From Antennarius striatus (Eukaryota; Chordata; Actinopteri; Lophiiformes; Antennariidae), in contig NC_090785.1 of assembly GCF_040054535.1 (NCBI RefSeq), positions 10,392,501-10,456,500 on the forward strand: a stretch of 64,000 nt of DNA, written 5' to 3'. Below the pieces are notes generated by a model. That model ran no database searches and was not told the DNA's origin. It saw nothing but the letters and a program-made list of their open reading frames with translations. Position numbers and translations under genes: made by a program. This document shows, in pieces, positions 11,451 to 35,420 of this stretch; within the stretch, counting starts at the first letter, position 1; the number at the start of each line of letters is the position of its first letter.

Positions 11451-14400
11451 TCAGCGAGACATCATTCGCACAAACTCTGAAAAGACAAATGAGAAGAATG
11501 AGAGGGAAGATCTTGAGGAAAGGTCACATAAAGGTAACCAGATTATTTCTCACCCTCAAAGTCCACCAGGCCGTCTCCATTGAGGTCGACGTCTCGGAGG
11601 ATCTCATTGATCTCTCTGTTGGTCACTTGTTCTCCCATCAGCTTCTTCATGGCTTCACGCAGCTCCACTAAACTGATCTGACCATCACCATTAGAGTCAA
11701 ACTGGAAACACACAAAAAAATTTGTTTCAAACTCTTTCTGGATGGCTTAGACAGAATATGAGCGTCCTGACCTCTCTGAATGCGTCTCGTAGTTCTTTCA
11801 CTCCAATCATGTCGGCCGTCTCTGCCAACATCTTGGGTCCCATCAGCTCCACAAAGTCCTCAAAGTCCACCTTACCTCCACCTACAAAATTCAAAATACA
11901 CAGACAATCACTGCAGTTCTTGCCTTTGTTACCTCCACAACAAGTTAGAGGAAGCAATGTTTGTTTGTTTGTTTGTTTGTTTGTTTGTGTAGGGTTGAAT
12001 CTTTGGCTGAGGATGTGTTTATTCAGTTTCAGATTCTGGATTTGTTTTTCACATTAACATTTTGAGATACGGATTTTATGTAATTTTGCATTCGCATGAA
12101 AATATTAAAGGACCAATTTAAATAAAAGATGCTCAAACATGAAGAAATCCTGATGCACCATTAAATGCAATTGGATTCAGATCAGAAAGACTAAAATATT
12201 TAGAGGGGAGCAACATGTATGGCATTATATTACAATAATGGAGAGGGGTAAGAAAAATAAACCATGGTCAGGATGTAGCTGAGATCATGTAAATTCAGCA
12301 TCATTGAAACTGATTTCTTATTTGTGAGAGGTGAGTTATTTCTAAATAAAAAAATGATCATGTTTCATATTTTTGTTAATAGCTGATATTGGTGATAGCG
12401 ACATAATTTCAAATGTGGGTTTCCAAATGTTACTTTTTGAAAATAAGAATTAAATAATTAAATAAAGTTGGCAAATAAAAAAATATCAGTCGTTACATCA
12501 CCAATAACATTTTTGTAGAATATTACCAGATTTTATTCTATTCTATTCTATTCTATTCTATTCTATTCTATTCTATTCTATTCTATTCTATTCTATTCTA
12601 TTCTATTCTATTCTATTCTACTCTATTCTATTCTATTCTATTCTATTCTATTCTATTCCACTCACAGATCTGCTGGCTCAGTTCGATGAGCTCCATCTCT
12701 GTTGGCATGTATCCCATGGTCCTCATGCACTCCCCGAGGTCCTTATGACTGATGTAGCCTTTTTTGTTCCTGTCAAACTCTACAAATGCCTCACGGAGCT
12801 CTGACAGCAACATAGAAGTACAGAGAGTGTATTAACATTTATGACGACTGCGATATAAATATGACATTAAAAAACTGAAAGCCACCTCACCCTCAAGCTC
12901 CTCTGGTCTCAGATCTCTATCCTGTTGGTGAAATTAGAGACAAACGTTATCTTCTCACATCACCTGAGATGAACTCCCTCTCAAACACTAACCTGACAAT
13001 CATTCATGCTGGAACTCTACAGAGTTACACAGTCAGATTGAAAGAGGAACATATCAGGCAATCAGGGAATAAGAAACAAAACAGACATCTAGTGACCAGA
13101 TGAAATGAGAGAAATGATTGATTAATGTTGGCCTTCTTGTGGTTTGAAATTTTATTTGAAATATTCATAGACATACAACTTAAAACGTGATTCTTCAATG
13201 TAATTAATAAAAATAAGTGTAGTTGTAAACTGTAACCTGTCTTAACCTACTTGGATTAAACCGTACACTTCATTATGATGTGTAAAACAGTTCCTGTATG
13301 ATGAACTGTAGCAAGATTAGTTTTTGGACGATAAAGGGCGATTATGAGGTTTGGGTTGTTCAGACACGTCCATTGTTCAGACAAGGATAACAATATATGT
13401 CTGTCTTGCACTCACAACTTCTAATGTATAAAAGCCAACGCATGACTGAAGTTGTAGATTTTGTGCCCAGGATGTTAGTATTAGTGCTAAGAAAAAACAT
13501 GTAACAGGTCACAGATTATTCTATTTACTCAGACTGACCTTTGCTTTGTTTTTTCAAGCAAAAATCTAAATATGTCAAGTTTATATTTATATTAGAATAG
13601 GAGTAATCGATCACTAATTAAAAAAACATGACAACAATTGAAGACATTAAAAATATGTAGCTTTTATATTAATACAGAAATGTAGGGATTCTGAATGCAC
13701 TGTCCTTTGATGTGGGATTTGATTTAGGAGTTGACTCTCCTCTAGGGATTCTCTATGCTATATGCATAGCCCATAGATACAGGTTATTGATTTTATTGTC
13801 ATTTTCTAATTGTTGGATTAACCTACAGGAACTAGTTTGACTGGGGGTGAAGCCTGGAGGCTTTAGGGGGCATTTTCTGTTTAAAATGGAGGAAAACACA
13901 CATCACCATGTGCTTCATGTTGTAGAGTAAGATCCACAAATCCATTCAATACTTTCCATTGAGCTAAATGATGAAGCACTCAATCCCATTAGTGTTTATC
14001 ATCTGACCCCCACCAGCAATGGAATGGCATGGCTGGATTGGCAGAGAGCAGGATGAGGCCAACAGAGATGTGGGGATGAAATGAATCAACATGAGTGGAA
14101 AAAGTTGCACCGGGGTTGTGTGAGGTCTTCTGTTACATACAAGCGTCTGTGTAAAGCCCTGTCTAAGGAAGATGCATGCGGGGCCCATGATGGTGTGCAG
14201 CATGCTGTAGTTCTTCATCAGTGCTCTGAAGGGATGGTGGAACAGTTCGTCCTCTACAGCCTGATCCTCCTCTGCTTCTGGCTGCAGACCCCACCGGTTC
14301 TCTGCCCTCACCTTCCCATCCACTACAGCCTTTACAGGCAGACCAGGCCGTTATTCCACCATTCAAAGCATATGCTGTCCATGCATCTTATTCCGTAAGA

Positions 14401-15468
14401 CAGAAAACATAATCATATCTTTCAAGGAACAAGACCAGATGTTTTCTCGTCATGCAAACATGATTGTAAGCCTGCGTTACATAAACTGCTTCTAATTCCA
14501 AAGTAATCCACTCCCATTATAGGATGTCTGAGGAAGCTTCCATTCTGATGCACTCTCTGGATAATTCTGCTAATTAGGCTGAAAAGTGTCAACAGATTTC
14601 TGTTACCAAAATATGGCACACTTTTAATGCCACCTAAAATTTAATTCAAAACCAATTTTTGATAGTTTTGTGTCACATTTGTGGCTTTTCCCCAAGAATA
14701 CGATTTAAGGACTAAAGCAAACAGCGGTTCCTTTCAGACGTAATAGGTGCCAAAGGTGATATTAAAAAACTTTAAAAATGTATCTTTCTATTATTGATAT
14801 ATTGCGGGCGAGAGTAAGTAGAATACTGAAGTACAATATGTATATTGTATGTGGTCTCATAAAGATGTAGGTTTTATGTAAGACAACAGGGAGGTGCAGG
14901 TATTTGTTCAGCGGTTGTGTTAAACGTTTTTAAAATCTGGACACAGAAAAGTTAGTCTCATTTCAACCAAAATATATGAAAAGATATAGACAAAATATAT
15001 ATTGAACACCATATCAATTGCAATTCAAATTCCAAAGTATTTTAAGAGTTTTAAGGTCTGATATAGGTCAAATGAAATTTAAGACATTTTAAGGACATCC
15101 ATGCTATGTAGTAATTAAATATTTTTCTAGTATCTACCATGAAAACATTGCGTGTGATGTAGTTTAGAATAAACTGCTTTTTACACTAATAAAAATTTAC
15201 AAAATGTTAAAAAATATATACTCTGGGGTCACAAATATTGTAAGTGGTTTTGAACTGTCATTATGAAGATTTACCAAATGACAAGATTAACAACATGGAC
15301 AAAGCAACTGATGAATCACACATTGTGTAAAACTATACAGATGCTAAAACTATAAAGGTTTAGAAAATGCCTCTTTTAACACATTCCAGTGAGCTACACT
15401 GATGAAGATGAAAGTGTTCTTACCTTCTTCATTTTGCCCTTCATTGATGATTTGGTGCAGTTGCCCAT
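11451..15468 (-). CDS. cabp2: Neuronal Ca2+-binding protein CaBP2-like, myristoylated isoform
   Basis: Minus-strand exons: 15468-15424, 14281-14141, 13016-12993 (an 8-codon microexon), 12921-12891, 12800-12666, 11881-11772, 11701-11554 and 11476-11451. They join in phase to give 219 residues. The amino end, [15 protein letters not shown], has a myristoylation signal (Gly2). Exon 2 carries [11 protein letters not shown], the hallmark of the long CaBP1/2/5 amino terminus. The core starts [18 protein letters not shown]1 ([12 protein letters not shown]) has Lys at loop position 5. EF2 is shortened and lacks a Ca2+ loop ([14 protein letters not shown]), as in CaBP2. EF3 ([12 protein letters not shown]) and EF4 ([12 protein letters not shown]) are canonical. 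The protein ends FVRMMSR. CaBPs are calmodulin-like regulators of Cav1 channels in photoreceptors, hair cells and neurons. The SQQI-x-GGK join and FVELMGPK favour CaBP2 over CaBP1, CaBP4 or CaBP5. Skipping exon 2 and the microexon keeps frame, as in short CaBP1. A second 5' exon set lies at 20-21 kb. Confidence 0.85.
11958..11988. repeat. (GTTT)n microsatellite
   Basis: About eight GTTT units lie in the intron between two EF-hand exons of cabp2. Confidence 0.85.
12534..12658. repeat. (TTCTA)n pentanucleotide array abutting a cabp2 exon
   Basis: About 25 almost perfect TTCTA units end within about 7 bases of the exon boundary at 12666. On the minus strand the array is (TAGAA)n, and it starts right after the donor GTGAGT. 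Confidence 0.95.
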
Positions 15469-16533
15469 TAGCCAATCAAACTCACCTACTCCTGCTGCCC
15501 CAGTCTGTCCTTCCTCCTCTCGCCCTCTGTCTGATGTTATTTTGTCTGTATTATCTCTTATCCCTCTTCTCTCTGGACTTCTTAGAAGTCCAGCACAGAA
15601 CTCTGATGTTTGAGTAATCCCAACAAAGTGTCCCGTGTTCGCTGTCAGTCGTCACGTTTGATACCACAGAGATAAACAGCAGTTCTAATCCATTCACCAA
15701 CAATCCTAAATGACTCCACCCATTCCTATATGACCAAAAATCAGGCAATGGGAATAAACGACGCAGTACAAAAACAACCAAACTGGACTGTGTGACAAGG
15801 GCAGCTCATTTATAACAGCACCACCTCTGTGTCTGATGTGTTCGTGATGATCAATGCTTTAAATCTCATCCCGCTCTCCTCCCTCTTTCTCTCCATTCCT
15901 CATTGTGTCACCAGGATTCAAGTGAATACATCCAAAGTAGAAAGAACTTCTCATGGACAATTAAGAGGAATTAAACAGTCAACAACTTGACATTTTAAAA
16001 GGTGTGATAACAAAGAAAAGGGGGTTGTCCAAAAAAGATGGGAACAGGAAACAGTAGGGACAAACTGACTTCAAAATAAGTGCAGTATAACATTTCTTTA
16101 TTCTTGTTTATCATACAGTAAAAATAATGTTACAAACATAAACTAAAAAAAAGCAAAGCCTGAACAGAACAGTGACTAATGTTAAGAACTAGAAATGTTC
16201 CACAGCTCACTGTGCATTAAAACCGTTGAAACAGGACCGCAACTGTGTCCTTCTCCATTAGCAGTTAATGAGCCCCGTATTGTTTGTCACTGCTGACGGA
16301 GTCAGCTCAGGCCACACTCGGCAAATTGAAAATTGCTTTGAGCTCTGACTGAACTTAATTCAGACTCGTTTAGAACTATTTGACCTGGTTTTCTAAAATC
16401 ATTCCAGGATTTAAAATCACAAGTTGAGGTTATGAGTGCAGCAGTAAGTGGTCGGCTGAGCCCTTACAAAGCATCTGTCAACTAGTCTCTCCAACAGTAG
16501 ATTTGGCAAGATGCTTACTAAAGCGCACTATGT

Positions 16534-16594
16534 AAGTGTGTGTTTGTGTGTGCGTGTGTGTGCGTGTGCGTGTGCGTGTGCGTGTATGTGTGTG
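16534..16594. repeat. (TG/CG)n imperfect microsatellite
   Basis: An alternating purine-pyrimidine run of GTGTGC units with potential for left-handed DNA. Confidence 0.85.
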
Positions 16595-16777
16595 TCAATG
16601 CGGACAGCCGCCCTCCAGAGTCTGGGTCCTGCCTGGAGTTTCTCTACTTTCAAAAAAGAGAAACTCCAAATCAAGCCACTTATGCTTGATTTGGAGGGAG
16701 GGGTTCATTGGGTTTTTCTCTCTGTAAAAGGACTTTGAAATGTCTGCTGGTCTGATTAAGCGCTCTAAAAATGAAGT

Positions 16778-16785
16778 TGACTGAC

Positions 16786-16881
<96 letters not shown>
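16778..16881. repeat. (GATT)n tetranucleotide array
   Basis: About 25 tandem GATT units, nearly perfect. Confidence 0.95.
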
Positions 16882-16882
<1 letters not shown>

Positions 16883-19800
16883 AAAGCACAGGCAGCTATA
16901 GGCAACCGAGAAAAAGACTAAATGGTCTTTTTTTCCAATAACAACACCATATTCTGCACTGCAGGCCCCTAAAACCAGCCTGTAGTGTTAGTGTCATATT
17001 TACTGCTTATGTCTATGAACCCACTTCTTTCACATGATCAGATATTTTTAGTGGATTGTATCAATAGTAGGTTGACTACTGAAGAGTATAGAAAAAGCTA
17101 ACCAACAACTTTCTTTCTTTGCTTTCTTCATACGCATGGGAAAATAGATCCTGAACTGTAGTGTGTTGCTGTTGGACAGGCTGAAACAGTAGCTCGGTCA
17201 GATTCTGCAGTAATCAGCGAATGACACTAGAGGCCACTTCAGGACTGTTTCTTCTGTCCTGACGCAGTGAGGACTTCACAAAGTAGTGACACAACATTTC
17301 TGTTCAGCGGACAGATCGAGCCATCACTGATTTGTGTACAGCTTAAGGGTGATTACTGTGATTAAATCTTTACCCTGAAAGTTTTTTTTAAGTAGAAGCA
17401 GAATGTTTGGATTTAAAAATGAAATCTTTGGTGATCTCTCTGGCGCACACACAGGAGTGCTGTCAGTGGATAAAATATGACTGCAGAATATGTTTTACCA
17501 TTAAACTGTCTTTTAAACCTTAAATAATTTAACATTTTTTTTAAATTCTCAGTACTATCCCTGGTTATATGAATACATCTGGTCATAAACTAAAAACATC
17601 CAACACCTACAGCTCCAAAATGCCAGACCTCTAAAACTTTACAAGTTACAAGGTCCAATTTCTACCTGTGAGCTGTAATTACTGTATGTGTCCATGTAAT
17701 TATTTCTCTGTTCTGACAATAATGGAGGTTCCCACATCTGAATCTACAGTGTGACATTTCAAGAATAACAGTGTTGCTTGATCTTTGTTGGATTTTTTAC
17801 TTTTTTTTTGGGTGGGGGTCAGATTTATTCGACAAGAAAAGACACGAGTTGATTGATGAAATAAGAAACCACCCTAAGAACAACTGAAAATTTCCAGCTG
17901 GACTGACATCACTGGAAGAAACGAACCTCTATACAAACTTCATTAATCTAAGTGCTGCAGGGAGTGACTTCACATTTCAAGTTGGTGTTTGAATTGTCTT
18001 CACACGTGACACCGGGAGCATTATAAATAACCCAAACAGAAGCAGTGTAATTAAACTGATTAATTACCAGGTTGATTCTCACCTAGTGTTGGTTTCAATT
18101 AATCATACAGATGAAATGCTGTGGATCTGTATGTGTGTGATGACAGAGCTCAAGTAACGTGACTCTGGTCTTTGTTTTGGACTTTGGGGTGTGATTGCCA
18201 TGAACTTATCTGAGCAGGTAAACAAGGAGACATATCAATTACTGATCTGGTGTCAGATGTAGATGAGGTAATAGGAGCGGTCCAGAAACATAAGAAGAGA
18301 CTGAATGAATGGAGCATGAAGGCATTGACGGATACAAATGAGGAAGAATAAATGAAGAGGAATTTTACCGGACTTCAGCAAGTAAATCAGAAAAACAGTA
18401 ATGTAAAAATACCACATTATAAATTATATCCTGTGACACAAAGGTTAGAGAACAGAGGCTTTATCATTAGAATGAATGCTGACTGAATTAAAAGAAAATT
18501 ATGTTCATTTAAACAAATGTTTCAATAATATTAGTTGTTTTATTTAAAAATTATTATTGATTTATTATTATTTAAATAATACAAATATATTAGCTTCTTT
18601 AGAGAATAGTAGGGTAATATGAAACATGAGAATGACAGCAAAGTCTGCAAAAATTATGATTTAATATTCTATAAATAACATGTAAAGGGGATTCCCCTAG
18701 AAAGGTTTTCGTTACAATTAGTACCAACTTCTATGATCATTATTTACAGGAAAACTCAACCCTCTGGGGAACCTTTCAATAAAGTAAAGAAAAAACAGCT
18801 TTTTTCTCCAACCCACTCAGTTGTTGTTTCTTACTTTGGTTCACTTGCACTGACACAAACTTTTGATTTCCTGTTTCTAACCTCAACAACATCCATCATC
18901 CGCTTCCTTCAGAGTTTACTGACATGATTAGGACGACTCGACTCAAGTAGACTCCTCCAAAGTCCACAGCCAGAAGCAAGTAGAGCTTTAACTTTGGTCT
19001 AATCTCCTCTGATTTTACTTTCATGACACACACCACTTTCTCACATGGCATGATCCCATGTCTGACCCCTGGGTGACAGATGCTGTAATGGTGGAGCCTA
19101 CCGTGCCGTGTCGCATGTCACTGCTTACCATGTGAGCGATACTGAGTTGAAACAGCAGAGATAGGGTGTTCATCAGATATCAGGCTGACTGAGGCTGTAT
19201 CTGTTACGGATTACAACGTTTTCCAAAGTAAAGGAGTTCAAATCCTCTCAACTACATGCTATATCCGTCCTTAGCTTTAGCTTGTGTACTTTGTTGCTCC
19301 CATCACTTCCAGATGGATTTGGAGCTAAATAAACCCAGGCTCCACTACAGGAACTTTTTTCAGGAAGTAGGAACCTTTGGAGGAGCCCAGTGCATTTCCA
19401 CTGCAGGGACCAGGATATAAATTCTGGGGACATCATTTTGTGTACTAAAAGGTTCCTGATCTGCAGGTTGGGCTTTCCAACAGCACAGACTTAGAATGGT
19501 CTTAGAATGTTAAAATTAAAGCTTTCTGAATCTTTAAACCATTGTGGAAACATGTGGAACATAAAGAAAACTTTTGGTTCCAAGAAAAATAATTTCTGGG
19601 ATAAAACGTTCCTTGGAAACAAAACTAAAAAACTGGATAATTTGATTTGTGTTTTTGGTTGAATCTGAGGCAACTAAAAATCTGGTTAGGGTCTGAAAAC
19701 ATTTCACCTTTCATCCAAGGGACGTCTTCAGAGTACAGGGAGTTCACCGCTTCTGAGGTCACTAATACACTGATAGTTGTTCAGGTCACATGATTTGATT

Positions 19801-19920
19801 TTTAAAAAATACTTTACCCTTGTGAAAACAAACAAAAAGTAGTCCAGCATCACTTTAAGTTTGAAGCAGAGGCTTAGGATTACAATTTAAGATAAGACAT
19901 CAGCCAGAGGAATGGAATAC

Positions 19921-20046
<126 letters not shown>

Positions 20047-20053
20047 CTCCTAC

Positions 20054-20992
20054 CTGTCCAAACACAGAGTCCACTATGGGCAGCAGGTCCACGGGCTTCA
20101 CATCCTCCTTGTCCCTTTCTCTCCTCTGCGGTCCCTGCAGCATCTCCTCCAGCGTCTCCTCTATCGCGTCTGTGGGCTCAGCGGCTGTGGCCGCCGTCAC
20201 CCGTGGGGGCTGCCTGGACCTGGGGTGCCAGGGGGGCTGCGGGGAAGCAGGTGAAATGTCTACCGGCCCCCCTCCCTGCTCGTTGATCCGCTTCTTCTGC
20301 TTCTCCACCTTCCTCTTTATGGCAGCTTGGACCTGGTGGAGTTCAGAAGTGTGAAACTCATCCATATTATAATATCAAGACTAATCGATTTAGATTGCAA
20401 AATTCCGTACTGCGCATGCGCACAAAATAAGCAAACTACAGTATATTTTCCTACCTGACGGATTTATCGTGAACATAGTTACATCTGGTTCCTAAATTTC
20501 AAAATGTGTTTACCTTGTTCATGAGAATTTAACAGTAACACATACATGTTCTGTTTAATTCCGTATAATCTTAATTTCCCTTTGGGGATTATAACAGCGT
20601 AAAAAATTAAAATTAAAATAAATTAAAATTTAATAAAACTTTTCAGTAGCTAAATAGCTTTCTAAAAATTCCTTAGAGACATACTGTGGATGAAATTTTT
20701 TTCTAATAAATAAGCATTTACAATTATTTAGTCCATAAAAAAATATTAATTCACCACACTCACATTTTTTTTATTTTATATTTTTGAAAAACTGAATAAA
20801 TTTTGTTGGCGTATAGATGTGTATCTAATTAAAATTTTGACAACAGCCGAGAGGACAGAAAATTTTACATCACACAGCTGCGGTATATAGAAGCCCATAT
20901 TGACGCACCTGTTTTGCGCTCTTGGTCTGCGGCGCGCTCATCGTTGCACCACTGGCTCCTCCAGCGGACGTCTCTCTAATGATCATGAACAT
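20054..20992 (-). CDS. cabp2: Alternative 5' coding exons of cabp2 (caldendrin-like amino end)
   Basis: Two minus-strand exons, 20992-20909 (28 codons; initiators MFMII... or MSAPQTKSAKQ 17 codons later) and 20332-20054 (93 codons), are both phase 0. The second is basic then Pro-rich (VQAAIKRKVEKQKKRINEQG) and ends KPVDLLPIVDSVFGQ at a good donor. No downstream exon of its own was found. In-frame joining to the phase-0 core exon at 12921 gives ...[17 protein letters not shown], which closely matches the caldendrin junction in mammalian CABP1 (AFGQDRSLRPEEIEEL). The predicted long isoform has about 270 residues and no myristoylation site. I infer an alternative upstream promoter of the same gene. 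Caldendrin is a postsynaptic and retinal scaffold form. The alternative is that these exons belong to an unrelated small gene, but the junction match makes that unlikely. Confidence 0.68.
20411..20422. promoter_or_regulatory. Perfect NRF1 palindrome upstream of a cabp2 exon
   Basis: TGCGCATGCGCA matches the NRF1 consensus on both strands. It lies 46 bases before an in-frame ATG (20365-20363, MDEFHTSELHQ) that reads straight into the exon at 20332-20054, so it could mark an extra promoter for that exon. Confidence 0.45.
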
Positions 20993-21029
20993 CTCGGCGT
21001 CACAGGCTCACCCCTCTCCTCACTCTCCC

Positions 21030-24365
<3,336 letters not shown>

Positions 24366-24383
24366 CTTTGGTCTTTCATTGGA

Positions 24384-24389
24384 TTTATT
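24384..24389 (-). terminator. Poly(A) signal of the TRIM gene
   Basis: The minus strand reads AATAAA, about 175 bases past the TAG stop at 24566-24564. Confidence 0.5.
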
Positions 24390-24563
24390 GACATTAAAAA
24401 TGTAAAATATCAAAAATCATGTTCTTTAAAGAGCTGTCTCATCTTTCATGAGATGAATAACTACCAGAACATGTGTTCATTAAAGCCCAATAAAATCTGA
24501 AGGTTTTGTCTTTTCTCTGTTTTCTCTTGAGGATGAGGACATCAGTCGTCAGACAGAGCACAT

Positions 24564-33330
<8,767 letters not shown>

Positions 33331-35139
33331 TCTCGGTCGCAAACATGTTCCTGAAGAGTCGTTCTGTGCCAACAACACACTTCAGCAGCAAATACCAAAC
33401 TCTTCCGTTCTAGTCAGAGACAGAGGGAGTGGTTTGAAGTTGTCAGCAGAACTTTTTTTTTTTTTTTTTTTTTCCACGGAAGAGACGCGGGACTTGCAGC
33501 AACAGGCTCTGCGCCTTCTGCGTCTGGTCCGCGACGCAACGTCCAGTAATTATTATCTGCCAGTCAAACACAAGGAGGAACCCCCGAAATGTTAAAATAT
33601 CAAGACAACAGTGTTAGTCTGGATCTCATGTGTGAGCCTGGTGATTCCAGGGGCGTTGTGAAAATAAAAAGTTCCAGGGGCGCGGTCCCTTATCACCCAT
33701 CTCATGGTAAAATAGCCTGAACCATTCAGCAGTGCTGCTGCTGAAACCAACACTATGGTAAAAAAGAAAAAGAAAAGAGGTTTTAATTTTGATGCAAACC
33801 TGCTTCCAAATATACGCTGTGAACAGAGGTGGTTTCTCTAAGAATGCAAGAGGAGCTCAGCTTCCCCTAAGCTAAGAATTTATACTATTGTTGTGTTAAC
33901 ATTTCATTGACTACAGATGTGCTCGAACACGCTCACCTGGAAGACGAGTTCATTCAGAATCAGATGCTTATCACAAGTGGACTGACTCGACTTTTAACTT
34001 CTAATACATTCCTGTAACATCAGTGCGTTTGCCTATAGAAGCCCAGCACCCATTCACTTCAACGTGACTGCATGGGACGATTTTTATTGTTTTGATTTTT
34101 ATTTTAAGCGCCTAAAAACCTTGATGATCATTAGATAAATGTCATGATGCGGGTGGTCTCTGGGGGTTGAACCGTGGGATGGCTTTGGCCCAGACGGGCA
34201 CTGGGATTCCACGTAGTGACCAGAGGATCAGGCCAGAATTTACATGTACTGTACTGTAATACATTTTCAGATGGATGCCAACAATGAAGTCTTTGAAAGA
34301 CCAGCAATCTCCACTGACTTTCCAGGATACTGTATTGAACTTCCTATGAAGAGGGGAAAATAAGATGAAAAGTAAAATACTTGCACCCTTTTCTTCAATT
34401 TATTTAAGAGAGGAAATAAACAGTCTTTAACAGCTGTTTCTATGTACATTTGATCAATTTAAAAACACACTGCTGTTTTTTTCTTCACACATTCTGCCCA
34501 GGATGTTTGCATTGTTTGAGAAAGATAAACTGAGCACCATTATTTTCTCAGGTGAGACATTTTGTAGTTATTAGTGCATCCACCATTACCATTGATTACA
34601 GCAATAATCCTCCTCCTCCTTTTCCTCCTCATGGACTGGTACAAACTCCAGATGTCATCCTGGTTATGACCCACTTATTCAGTCTGTGGAGGAAGTTCAT
34701 GCTGTTGCACTCATTCAACAATTCACACTGGTTTTCAGTGGGATTCAGGATGGAGTCGAGAAACATAAGATCATTCATCTCAAGGATCTGAATATTATGG
34801 GCTGCTACACATGATTGACGAAGGCCGTCTGTCATCGACCCCGTTGCAACGTGAGGCTGGCGTAACAACACTATTGTGAAATGATGAGCATTCATTACCT
34901 GGTGAGGTGCCAATGACAGCATGCTTGGCATTTTCATAAAAATTCTTTAGAAATCCCTTCCTTCAGTCTTTGTTGTTCTTTAATGGGGGGGGGGGGTTAA
35001 CAAGGGAGGGGTCATCTGGGATTACTCCAATGCAGGGCTAGTTTTGGTTTCTCTAATAAATTGTGACAAAAACTGTTGACAAAAACCAGTCAAACATGTT
35101 CAAACCTCACTATGTTGAGAATTCTCATAAACCCTGTCC

Positions 35140-35142
<3 letters not shown>

Positions 35143-35175
<33 letters not shown>

Positions 35176-35179
35176 GCCA

Positions 35180-35247
<68 letters not shown>
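35143..35247. repeat. (CA)n microsatellite, interrupted
   Basis: Two CA runs are separated by CGCCACT near 35175. Confidence 0.97.
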
Positions 35248-35249
<2 letters not shown>

Positions 35250-35309
35250 TGTGCATTACAGCATTAAAAAAATCTATCCATTGGAGAAATGATCACTAGT
35301 TCTGTGGTT

Positions 35310-35420
35310 ATGAAGCAGCTCAGGCGGTAGAGCGGTCATTCAGTTTGTGAAGGTTTGGTGGTTTGAATCGCACTTCATCTCACTCACTCTATGCCTGGTG
35401 TCCTGAGACAAAACACTTCA
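35310..35420 (+). mobile_element. tRNA-like SINE fragment
   Basis: A box-A-like segment (GGCGGTAGAGCGGTCATTCA) is followed about 30 bases later by a box-B-like segment (GGTTTGAATCGCAC). A tail resembling the common fish motif ending TCCTGAGACAAAACACTTCA comes next. The order and spacing suggest a degraded tRNA-derived SINE. Confidence 0.45.

Noticed and set aside
14163-14366. Continuous minus-strand frame extending upstream of the GPACIFLR exon ([11 protein letters not shown]...)
   Set aside because: The acceptor before 14281 joins the MGNC exon in phase, and the extension is best read as intron.
16270-16365. Possible terminal exon (SELKAIFNLPSVA) for the exons at 20-21 kb
   Set aside because: The acceptor lacks a pyrimidine tract, and the in-frame join of the same donor to the EF-hand core matches the caldendrin junction far better.
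19300-19490. Possible MITE-like segment with repeated GGAACTTTT and AGGTTCC words
   Set aside because: No clear terminal inverted repeats or target duplication could be defined.
19670-19770. Segment resembling a common fish repeat (TTTCACCTTTCATCCAAGGG...)
   Set aside because: It looks like a known dispersed repeat, but I cannot name its family or ends from this copy alone.
34629-34937. 102-residue minus-strand frame in the TRIM/endod1 spacer
   Set aside because: There is no recognised domain or neighbouring exon. It may be a decayed repeat but nothing identifies it.
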